Shown here piece after piece: positions 35,870-44,800 of a stretch of 49,663 bases of DNA. This DNA comes from Albidovulum sp. bin36 (lineage in GTDB: Bacteria; Pseudomonadota; Alphaproteobacteria; Rhodobacterales; Rhodobacteraceae). Where the stretch lies: positions 1 through 49,663 of the forward strand of contig MPMP01000033.1 of assembly GCA_002238565.1 (NCBI GenBank), written 5' to 3'. Numbering within the stretch: position 1 is the first letter of the stretch; every line of letters begins with the position of its first letter. The position numbers and the translations under genes are program-made. A model generated the notes under the pieces. The model had not been told where the DNA came from. It was given only the letters and a program-made list of their open reading frames with translations, and did not search any database.

Positions 35870-36312
35870 TTATCGATCCCTGGTTTCGCGAACAGGCCAG
35901 GATCGCGATGCGCGACCCGGCGCTGGCGGGCATGGGTGAAATAGTTGAAAAGGAACGCCTGCACTACGAGATTCTGGGTATCCTGCAGCGCGACGGTTGG
36001 CGGGATGGTCCTGCGTTTCAGGGTGGAACGGCTCTTCGCCTCTGTTACGGCGCGCCGAGGCTAAGCGAGGATCTCCATTTCTCGGGATGGCCTGGCATCT
36101 CGCCTGAGCGGCTTGCTGGCTTGTCAGCGGCACTGAAAGCGGGCATTTCTGCGACGGGCCTTGAGACCTATCAATGCTCCGCACCTGACTCAATCGTAAA
36201 TTTGTTCGAATCACGCGGCGATACGAATCGGATTGCGTCAAATATCCTCGGAAACGGCGGAATGGTTCAAGGATGGTTGTCCGGGCGACGGTTCCGGGCG
36301 GACGTCGCGGTC
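35866..36312 (+). pseudogene. AbiEii-family nucleotidyltransferase toxin, truncated
   Basis: About 148 residues remain. The DNA polymerase-beta-like nucleotidyltransferase core is visible: AFQGGTALRLCYGAPRLSED with the GG helix, then LHFSGWP where the metal-binding aspartates begin. These toxins modify tRNA or other acceptors with nucleotides; full-length members have 250-300 residues. After about FRADVAVRA (36310) the sequence changes to that of an IS4-like transposase in another frame, so the second half is gone. Confidence 0.8.
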
Positions 36313-36319
36313 CGCGCTA

Positions 36320-37607
36320 GCGGCCGGGCGAGGACCTGCCGATCATCTTCCCGGGCAAGGCGCAGCAGCGGGCCGCCTACCGCCCGCTGTCGAACGGAGG
36401 GGTGACGATGGAGCACATTCTGGAATCGCACTACCAGGCGACGGCGGAGCGATGCGGGTCGGAAAAGCTGGTGCTGGCGGTGCAGAACACGACGACGGTG
36501 AACTACGACGGGCTGGAGGCGACCGCCGGGCTGGACGATCTCGGCGGCGGCGGCAAGGGGGGCGACGGCATCCTGGCGCACTGCTCGGTGGTAATCAACG
36601 AGGCCGGGCGGCCGATCGGCCTGATCGGGGTCGACGCGAGCTTCCGCCAGAGCGAGGGGAAGGACAGCATCCGCTGGGTCCGGGGGCTGGACCGCGCGAA
36701 CGAGCTTTCGGCCGCCTGCCCGAACACGAAAGTGGTGACGGTGTGCGACCGGGAGGGCGACTTCTGGGAGCTGCTGGCGCGGGCGAAGGAAACGGGCGCG
36801 GCGCTGCTGGTGCGGGCCAGCAAGTCGAGCAAGCGCCACGTGGAGCTGCCGGGCGGGGAGAGGACGTGCCTTTGGGAGCACATGCGCGAGGCGAAATCCC
36901 TCGGCGCGCGGACGGTCGAGGTGCCCGAGCGCGGCGGCCGGTTCAGGCGCAAGGCGCGAACCGCCCGGCTGACCGTCCGCTGCGAGGCCGTCGACCTGGT
37001 GCCCCCGGTGGAGGTCGGAGGCGAGACGATGCGCATGGTCGCGGTGTCGGCCCGGGAGGAGAGGCCGCCGAAGACGGTGGAGGCCAAAAAGGAGGCTCTG
37101 CACTGGCTGCTGCTGACGACCGAAGGCGATCCCGGCGCCGGGACGGCGGCGACGGCGCTGCGCTGGTACGAGCTCAGATGGCGGATCGAGCGCTACTTCG
37201 ACGCGCTCAAGAACGGAACCCGCATCGAGGATCGCCTCGACCATGCCAACGACTTGAAGACGTGCCTCGCCTTCGACGCGACCACCGCCTTCCGGGTCTG
37301 GGACCTCGACCTGCTCGCCCGAGAAAGGCCGGACGACCCGGCGCGGCTCCACGTCGCGCGGGACGACATCGACACGGTCTGCCTCCTCGCCGAGTATCGC
37401 GGATTCAAGGTCCCGCGCAGGCCGCGGGACATGGACATCCGGACCTTCGTTGTCCTCGCGGCCGGGCTGGCGGGATTCCACACTTCGAAGCGCCAGCCGC
37501 TTCCGGGCACCCAGAAGCTCTGGACGGGACTGAAAATCCTCCGGATCAGCGTCAAAGTAGTGCAAGCCCGAAGAAAGTGGAAAAGGAAAATAAAAATGAA
37601 TGAGTGA
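36320..37607 (+). pseudogene. IS4-family (Tn5-like) transposase, N-terminally truncated
   Basis: The frame of the transposase is open from about 36320, before the ATG at 36402, with LPIIFPGKAQQRAAYRPLSN, so the ATG is internal and the first ~70 residues are missing at the junction with abiEii. The DDE core includes LVLAVQNTTTVNYDGL (first aspartate region), VVTVCDREGDFWELLARA (second) and RWYELRWRIERYFDALKNGT (YREK motif with the glutamate). The C-terminus PLPGTQKLWTGLKIL is complete. The large open frame on the opposite strand (36267-37880) is a shadow of its high third-position GC. No inverted repeat was identified, and the element is unlikely to move. Confidence 0.85.
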
Positions 37608-37923
37608 AGTACGTTGCATTGATAGCTCGATCGGGCGGGATCCGAGGGGAGGGCTAAGCGCACCCCCCGCCAAGCCCCTGAAGGAGACGTGCGTCAGCGT
37701 GGCTACAAAGGGTAGGCTATTCTGAATGCTCTGATTGGTCGAAAAGCAACTCAGCATGCTCGGCGAATACGACTTCTCAAACGACAAGCTGCAGGACGAT
37801 ACCGGCGTTCCGCCCCCAAATCCGCACCCCGGATCCTCCCGGAAAACCGGGAGCCGCCAGATCGATGAAAACCCGGTCATGCATGCACGAAACGGGAATT
37901 CCCGCGGGACTTTTTTTACCTAG
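37608..37923. other. stretch between IS4-like transposase and MITE-like element C
   Basis: About 315 bases without a gene. It ends in GGGAATTCCC, CGCGGGAC and a run of seven T (about 37891-37918), which could act as a weak intrinsic terminator for the transposase on the plus strand. Confidence 0.35.
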
Positions 37924-38128
37924 GCAAGCGTTCGGTCCGGCGGTGACGATCCGTGTTGTCCGACTGCCGCCGACGCCCTGGCCGCTGCCGTGAGCGGGTG
38001 TCCGGAGCCCGCGCCGCGCGGACTGCGCAATCGTGCCGGGGGCGCCCCAATGCCGTGAACGAGGGAACCGCCAATTGCTTCATTTAATGTGGTTGCTCAT
38101 AGTCGCTACCGCTCGACCGAACGCTTGC
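37924..38128 (+). mobile_element. MITE-like element C, 205 bp, terminal inverted repeats
   Basis: Ends are perfect 14-base inverted repeats, GCAAGCGTTCGGTC on the left and its complement on the right, with weaker matching for another 10 bases. Between them is the repeat core also found at 20288-20408 and 21386-21506. It encodes nothing. Compared with element B it lacks about 210 bases between the core and one end, so it may be an internal-deletion derivative. Confidence 0.75.
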
Positions 38129-38170
38129 GAAGGCGGATTAGGCCCGTCTTATAAAGATACCAGATAATCC

Positions 38171-38205
38171 GAAAAAAAGGCCGCAAACCCGATGGATTGC
38201 GGCCT
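38171..38205 (-). terminator. intrinsic terminator of the DUF1127 gene
   Basis: AGGCCGCAA (38178-38186) pairs with TTGCGGCCT (38197-38205). On the minus strand the stem is followed directly by seven T. It lies 32 bases past the stop of the DUF1127 gene. Confidence 0.85.
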
Positions 38206-38236
38206 AGTTCAGGCAGGAGGGGATACTTCCGGAGAT

Positions 38237-38455
38237 TTAGAACTTCTTTGATCCGAATTTGTTGCCGGGGATCATGCCGCGAGCCAGGCCGATGTCGCTG
38301 AGTTCGCGGTCAGTTAATTTAGACAGTTCCTTGAACGTCTGGCGAGTGCGCTTCCAGTCGAGAAATGACGATGCCAGCTGCGCCGGAAAGTGAAGCGCGC
38401 GGTGCCCGAAAGCAGCAATAGTTGAAACCGGGGAATGGAAGTCTATGGCGGCCAT
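38237..38455 (-). CDS. DUF1127 small protein
   Basis: 72 residues. The DUF1127 signature is near the C-terminus: WKRTRQTFKELSKLTDRELS and DIGLARGMIPG. Such basic small proteins are common in alpha- and gammaproteobacteria; some bind RNA or influence phosphate and carbon metabolism, but none can be assigned here. The start at 38455 is set by AAAGGAA upstream; the frame is open to 38584 but the extension is not family-like. A good terminator follows. Confidence 0.85.
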   Translation of the reverse strand: MAAIDFHSPVSTIAAFGHRALHFPAQLASSFLDWKRTRQTFKELSKLTDRELSDIGLARGMIPGNKFGSKKF

Positions 38456-38617
38456 TTCGTTGTTCCTTTCTAAATTGAGCGAGTTGTTATGTGTCGCTAA
38501 GCACGAGATAGGAACGGACTCGAAGCATATCAAATGCTCAATTTGCATTCCCGGGTTGCATTTTTGGAATGCCGGTTGAATCACCTGCCTGGATGCTGCA
38601 TAGCGATGGGCGCAGGC

Positions 38618-39037
38618 CTAGGTCAGGCGCCCAGTTTGGCGCGACTCGGTTAATTTGCGACGTATATGAATATTAATCGGACTTTCCCGTGACATTGTCT
38701 CTTTTCGGAAAGTTTGGCGGAGCGCCTCCTCGATGCGCTTGGGCGTTCGGTCGCGATCTTCAGTGCGACGACTGCATCCGATTGGAGGATGTTCGCACGG
38801 AGCGTAGCCGTCGAGCCGGTTCAACCTGAAATAGCCGCTTACATCCGGCCACGGCAGCCTGAGCGTACGCCGTTCGGGCGGCGTCCCGCCGGGCGAAGGC
38901 CCCGTCGGCCCTGTCGGTGCCACTGGTCGTGAGATGCCAGCCGTGGGCGTCAGCCACTGCGCCATGCGCCGCATTTCCGCCAGGACGATAGGAGACATCC
39001 CGAGCGACCCGATTCCTGCATAGGTCATTGTCGTCAT
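38618..39037 (-). pseudogene. SLOG-like (DprA-type Rossmann) small protein, frameshifted
   Basis: From ATG 39037 the frame reads MTYAGIGSLGMSPIVLAEM, like the 'YAGIGSRxTP..vl..m' start of phage/plasmid SLOG-fold proteins. The expected next part, GWHLTTSGTDRADGAFAR (usual form G..LxSGGAxGADxaF), lies in another frame at 38880-38940. PPERRTLRLPWPDVSGY, expected after that, is back in the first frame. Two opposite indels therefore scramble about 20 codons. The downstream frame to 38618 is of unclear status. Confidence 0.45.
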
Positions 39038-39148
39038 GGTCCGGCTATCCCTGTTGCGGCAGCCCACGGTCGCATTATTATTGATGGTCTTGCGGCGGGC
39101 CTTGGCCTGCGGGGTTCGGGATCCCCAAGCGATGCGGGCTGTCGTGCG

Positions 39149-40453
39149 CTATGTCCCGAACGGGGACGGTTCGGGCGGCGACCTGTCCTCTTCGGCATCG
39201 CCGCCGGCGGACGGCTTGCGGAGTTTCGTTGCGGTTCCCGCTTCCACGCCGAGAGACATCGTCAGTCCCTCGTTCCAGGCGTTTGCGACTGCTTGCCCGA
39301 TGGCGGGCCGCCCATGTGCCTCGAACGCGTCAAGCATGGCGGGCATGACGGTGCGCAGGCCGGCCCCTACCTCCGCGATGACGTTCCGGGCCCTCGGCTT
39401 GGACAGCCCGGCCCGTGCGCCCAGCTGCAGGACGGCTTCCGGTTTCGGCCAACGCTTCGTTCCTTGAAAGGTCAGCGCCATCATGTCCGACCTGATCCAG
39501 GCCGTGGTGGTCACGAGGTCATAGGCAGGCGAAAACTTGAACGGACCTCTGTCGGCATCGTCAAACAGCAAGGCGAAGTTCTTGAGATGCGCGTCTCCGT
39601 TCCGAATCGCGATGTTCGTAACGCAGAGCCTGTACAGCGCTTCGAGGTTCTCCTTCTTGCGGTAGCCGGAGAATTCCGCGAGGTGCTTGAAGAGAGCCGT
39701 TTCGATGCTGCCGGAATACTTTTCCGCGGACGTTTTGGCATTGAGCGATGCAAGGTCCTCGAATCCCAGGCGGTTTCCGTCCGTGCCGTCGAAGCGGGAC
39801 ACGGACAGCATGCGGCCATCGGCGTTTAGCCTGGCATCGGCCGTGACGTTGCCGCCTTCCCGCGCGGCCTCGAGAGAGTAGAACTCGTTCAGGGAAAGCC
39901 CTGGGTAGTCCTCGGCATCGAACTTGAGAATGTAGTCCGATGTCAGGATCGTCCGGCGGGAGTGGCCGCTGTCATCCGCATCGGCATGCGGATCCGTCTC
40001 GACGAGGACTTTCGGCATGGCGCCGGACACGCCCGAGCGGAGCGCGTAGCGCTCAACGATCTCGTTGACGAATGCGCGGGTGGCCCGCTTTTCCAGAAGT
40101 TCGGCCATGTTCCGGATGGAAGCCTGTCGCGCCGGCTGTTCATCTTCCTGGAGCACCCTGATTCGGCCGATCTGGTTCCGGCCGGTCAGGCGCAGGATGT
40201 CGAGCGGGTCCGCGTGGCCATGAGCCTTCGCGAGGGTCCTCTGGATGGTGTCTCGGAGGATGCCCTCCGGCAGGTTCGTGTCGAACACGGGAAGGAGGTC
40301 GTATGCGCTGTCATAGGAAGCCGTTCTGACGGGCATCGTCAGGCTGACTGCATCTCGTGGATCGACGCCCCTGTCATATGCGAAGGTCGTGCCTCGGCCA
40401 TGGCGGTCGAGACTTCCGACCGGGCGACCGTTAACCCAGACCCGGAGAGCCAT
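39149..40453 (-). CDS. hipA: HipA-family serine/threonine kinase toxin
   Basis: 434 residues. The ATG at 40453 gives the family start LRVWVNGRPVGSL. The N-subdomain follows with YLLPVFDTNLPEGILRD-like sequence (residues about 55-75), the phosphate-binding region, and the kinase core: RNGDAHLKNFALLFDD (catalytic HxDxKN-like loop, here DAHLKN) and FKFSPAYDLVTT (metal-binding DxV). HipA kinases phosphorylate glutamyl-tRNA synthetase or other targets and cause growth arrest. The gene starts inside the last codons of hipB (22-base overlap). The C-terminal ~30 residues are polar. The kinase motifs are intact, so activity is plausible. Confidence 0.92.
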   Translation of the reverse strand: MALRVWVNGRPVGSLDRHGRGTTFAYDRGVDPRDAVSLTMPVRTASYDSAYDLLPVFDTNLPEGILRDTIQRTLAKAHGHADPLDILRLTGRNQIGRIRVLQEDEQPARQASIRNMAELLEKRATRAFVNEIVERYALRSGVSGAMPKVLVETDPHADADDSGHSRRTILTSDYILKFDAEDYPGLSLNEFYSLEAAREGGNVTADARLNADGRMLSVSRFDGTDGNRLGFEDLASLNAKTSAEKYSGSIETALFKHLAEFSGYRKKENLEALYRLCVTNIAIRNGDAHLKNFALLFDDADRGPFKFSPAYDLVTTTAWIRSDMMALTFQGTKRWPKPEAVLQLGARAGLSKPRARNVIAEVGAGLRTVMPAMLDAFEAHGRPAIGQAVANAWNEGLTMSLGVEAGTATKLRKPSAGGDAEEDRSPPEPSPFGT

Positions 40454-40700
40454 CTTCGGACTCCTTCCTGATGTCCTCGTAGACGGGGCGGGAATCGCGG
40501 GCGTCGGAGATACGGAAGGACATGCCCAGCGCATCGAGGATCGAGGCGACGCTATGCAGCTTCATGTCGAATGCCTGGCCGGTTTCCATCTGGTTGATCC
40601 TTGTGCGGCTCATACCGCTCAGTTGCGCGAGCCTGTGCTGCGTGTACCCGAGTTCCTTGCGTTTCAGGCGAACGGCTTCGCCGATCTCGAAGATGTCCAT
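40431..40700 (-). CDS. hipB: HipB-family XRE-type antitoxin/repressor
   Basis: 89 residues. A single XRE helix-turn-helix spans residues about 5-62: IGEAVRLKRKELGYTQHRLA and SGMSRTRINQMETGQAFDM. The C-terminal tail (RDSRPVYEDIRKESED) is the part that usually contacts HipA. It would bind operators in its own promoter and neutralise HipA. Confidence 0.9.
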   Translation of the reverse strand: MDIFEIGEAVRLKRKELGYTQHRLAQLSGMSRTRINQMETGQAFDMKLHSVASILDALGMSFRISDARDSRPVYEDIRKESEDGSPGLG

Positions 40701-41885
40701 GGTCTGTGCCTGCCATTTGCGTGAGGGGTGTTATCGCGTCTTCTAGGCGACTTGTCAAGAAAAAGTTAAATGCAGTGAATGGAGAGTGATGAAATCGGCC
40801 ATATTGTTAAGCGCGAGTTACATTTTGCCCCGGCGTCAATCGTCGTGGAACAGCATCGCCCGCCGGGACAGAATCGCCGCGTAGCCCCACTTGCAGCTCT
40901 TGCGCGCGGATGCGGCCATGCGCTTCAACTCGCCGACCAGCTGCGCCCGTTGAGACGCGAACAAGGGCAGATTTACGGTCAGCGGCTAAACTGGGACGTA
41001 GCGCGTTGTTCCGATGACCTTGGATTCAACCTGCGCCCGGCAGATCGGAGGCGAGGCATTTGATACCGGTTGTCGACGGTAGCGTAGAAGCGCGGGATTT
41101 TGGCATTTCCCCGCGCTTTAGCAGGATTGCCTGTTTTCTTCCCTATTGCTTAACTCTTATTGTCGCCGCCGGCCGCTTCGGCCATTTCGGCCGGACGGCC
41201 GGGTCCGCCGCGCGCTTTGGATGGTGGCCGGGGCGAGGAAGGGACGAGGCTCCGGGCGGCTCGTTTCGGAGAGGCCGCCCGAGGTCCGGGCATGGCGGCC
41301 GCCGTAAATGCCGGTTCCGAGATCCTACTTCATCGGATCGCCGGCAAACGAATTCTTCGTTCGCTTGGGCGTGAGCTCTTCGACGCGCGACGACGGTTGG
41401 ACCGAGACACGCTAGAGCATAACCTCGAGGTAGGCGCGCGGGTCGACGCACGGCAGCCGGCAGGTAGCGATCAGGCTCTGGGCGACCCCGACGGCATCCG
41501 CTCCGACCTCCGTCCAGCTATCGGAGGCCGTTCCCCGGCAGCAGCAGAACGGTTTCCTGAGATCTGGGCGATCATGCCGCGCTCTAGAGTCTTGCCGAAA
41601 AAGTCGCGGATTCGAGACTTTCAATGCGCAGACCGGCACGACTCGTTAATGGGCGGTTCGCCTTCGAGAGGCGAGTTGTTGTCCCGAGCCTCGGCAACGC
41701 CGGGAATTTTTTCCTTGAACTCGCCGAGTCCTAAATTAATGCCGATGGGCGGCCTGTTGCTCCAATTGCAAACTTTTACGGAGTCGCGGCGCGCAAAATC
41801 CCCTAGCGGCGAGAATCACCGCAATATCGCCGAAACAACCGCCGAAGCCGCGCGGCCCGGGCATCCGGGCGATTGGGCTTCGAGT
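40701..41885. other. stretch with a decayed IS66-like transposase remnant
   Basis: About 1.2 kb. At 40790-41060 (+) a frame contains KRELHFAPASIVVEQHRP and LADQLRPLRREQGQIYGQRL, recalling 'e.leyvPa...v..h.rp' and 'l..hlPlyRqe.iyaR.Gv' of IS66 transposases, with internal disruption. The rest (41070-41885) shows no gene. Confidence 0.35.
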
Positions 41886-44800
41886 TCAGACCGGCGAAGC
41901 GGCCAATTCGACTCCTGGATTCATAGTCGCTTCCTGAGCCGGGGAAGGCGGAATCGCATCAACCGCATTCAGCGCCTCGATGTCCCTAATAAGTTCGTTG
42001 ACGACGTTACGGTGCTTACCGTCCGCATATAGTCGAATCCCGTCGAGACTATGGAACGCCGCTGAAATCCTCGATTGATTTTCGGGAAAGTATAGCGGCC
42101 CAGTCCTGCGAATAAGCCTCGCTTGAACATCTTCGGGAGCGCAGCCGAACAGCGCATCGCAAAGCATTGGATTCGATTTCAGTACGTTTTCGGCCCCGTT
42201 CCTGAATTTCGGAGCGCGAAACAAGAGGCCGCGCTTGCCGCTCTTGGATTGGGAGCCGACTACGAACAGCATTTCCGGGAATGCTCTTTCTCCCGTCCAA
42301 AGGTAGACTGATTCGCGAATGTCCTCGTTCAGGGACTTCAGCGCCAATGCTGCTGCGACGCGTCCCGACGGAACTATGGCGGGAAGCATGGTTAAGTCCA
42401 GCTTGCTTCGGTTGACGACGATTCCTCGGTGAACGCGGCTTGAACTGTCGCGAAACAGAGACATGGATCCAAGACTGTATCTATTGGCCTCGGCTATTGC
42501 AGTGAGGTGGTTCCCCGTCAGCACCTGAACCGGATATCTAATCTCCATTGCTAGCTGCTCTCCGAATTCGGCCAGGTGCCGCTGGTTAGGACCGTGTTCC
42601 AGTCCTTCGCTGAACACGATGCTTTCCTTCGGAAGGGCGACAAGCCTTTGGAACGAGATCTTAAAGGGCTTGCTGAAACCCGGGCGAACGAACTCAAGGT
42701 GGTAGGACTGCGGCAGGGAGGCGTATTGAGCTTCCTTCGCCGAAACCCGGGTTATTGTTCCCGAAACAGGACCGATTCCGGCGTTTTCGACATATTCGAT
42801 TTTCCGTCCCGGAATTGCATCGCGAAGCAGGCGCGCAAGGTTCTTGAGCCTCGTCATGCGGTGCCGGAAGCGGGCGGACTGCTCGCCAGGGCTCGCAAGC
42901 GCCTGCTCGATCGACGTGCCCGGCCTTACAGCGTCGCGAAGGAGCGTGCTCATTTGGTTTTCCAGAGGTTCCGCTCGGCTTGCGAAACCGTCGCTTCCGT
43001 CCCGGACTTTCGCCCTTTGCACCAGTTGCACCAGCTGATCCGCGCTAATGGGAGCTTCGCTGAATCTATGCGTGCCGGTCGAAATATAGAGAGGAGCCAG
43101 AAACGCGGATCGTTGCTCGTCGTCGGTTTCGATCCCCGAATAGAGCGTCGTCGCATCGAATTCAATCTCGCCGTCGAGCTCCTTGGGTCGAAGCGGATTC
43201 GCGTTCCGGCTGTCGAGTTCCTCGGAAATAGCTTCGAATTCCATCTGCACCAAATTCACTAGTTCCGACTGTTCGGAAGCCGAAAGCACGAGAGATCTGC
43301 AGAGCACGCGATTGGCGAGTGAAAGAATGGACTTTCGAGAGGCTCCGGAATCGGTCCATGAACCGTGGTCCGATAATTCCGAAGCATGGCCGTGGTCCAG
43401 TTCGCCGGACAACAAATCCGAAAATCCGAGACGGCGCGCAAAGTCGGGCCGAACTTCCAGCACCTGCGCCGTGGCTTGATCGCCCAAATGGTTGAGCAGA
43501 TCTGGCACCTCGTCGACTAGAAGAGGATGCGATCTGTTGCCGTCGATGCTAGCGCCCATCATGCGCAGCTTGCTGTTGCGCTGCTGCAGAATGCGCATTT
43601 CCGGCGTCAGGCCGGTCATGACCGAAACAACCCTGGGCCTAGCCACCTGACCGTATCGGTTCACGCGTCCCTGCGACTGGACGTATTTGATTATATCGGT
43701 CGGCGTCTCCATTTCGATCAGAGACCTCGGGCGCCTGTCCTGGAACAGCGGCGACGCATGGTAGGATGCTCCGGTCGCGCCCGCTACATTGAATATCAGG
43801 GCATCCAATCCGCCGTTGTTGAAAGCGTCTATGGTGGATCGGCGGTCCGTGCCGCCTCGCCGTTCTATTCTGCCGTCTCTATAGCAATGAACGCGGCCCG
43901 AAATCTCTCCGACAAGCAGTCCGCTTTTCCGCAGTCCTTCAATGACCCCGTCGACCGGCGACGCCAGCAGGCCGTCGGGAATTTCCGCAATGTTCCGGCT
44001 AAGGGTTTCAGCCATTTCTGCAACGGTTTCATTAATTTCCCGCGCATCCGCCGCCTCGCCGTCGACCTTGATCCGGAACACGCTTTCGGCGACGCGCCAT
44101 ATCTGGTCGGCGAGGGTCAGGCGCCTGTCGCCGGGTAGAAATCCTTCATCGTCGGCCAGCCGGGCCTGCTCGTTGAAGAGTCCCGCGCCGGTGGAATGAA
44201 ACGTTATGACAGGCTTGCGCCCTTCGCGGAATTCGGCGAGGGCCTCTTCGACGACCTGATCGACCTTTGTCGCGTTGATCATGGTTCGGGCAAGGCGCGG
44301 GATCGGCCCGCCGTGGCCCGAATACTGATTGGCCGCGTTGGTGCGCGCCCGCGCGGCGTTCGGCTCGACGCCGTTCTCGATCATGGCATGGAACATGCGC
44401 GCTTGCCGCTGCCCAACCATGCGGCCGACGCGAATCGAAATGTCGAGCATTTGCTCGACGACCGGGGACATCCGGTCCATCAAGTCCTGATACGCGGCCA
44501 TGCGCGAGTCTCCGGGCAGACGAACCTGGTAGTCCACATGCGAAAGATCATGGTCCCTGCGGAGGAATACGCCGTCCTCCGCAAGCATGGTCGTGAAGCT
44601 TTCCTGCGCGGTCTCGCCGCCGGACGAAAGGCATGAGAAAATCTCGTCCAGCCTGCTGCCTTCGGTATTAGGCAGAAGAGGGCGGTATAAATCCGCGCCG
44701 GCAGGGTTTCGCAAGGGCGTCGCCGTTGCGAATACGACATTGCTTCGGCCAACGTTTTCGATCAGCTCGCGTATGGCCTTGCCGGTGTTGGACATCGGAT

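Noticed and set aside
36267..37880. 537-residue open frame opposite the IS4 transposase
   Set aside because: Shadow of high third-position GC; no domain or ribosome site, and the plus strand carries the DDE motifs.
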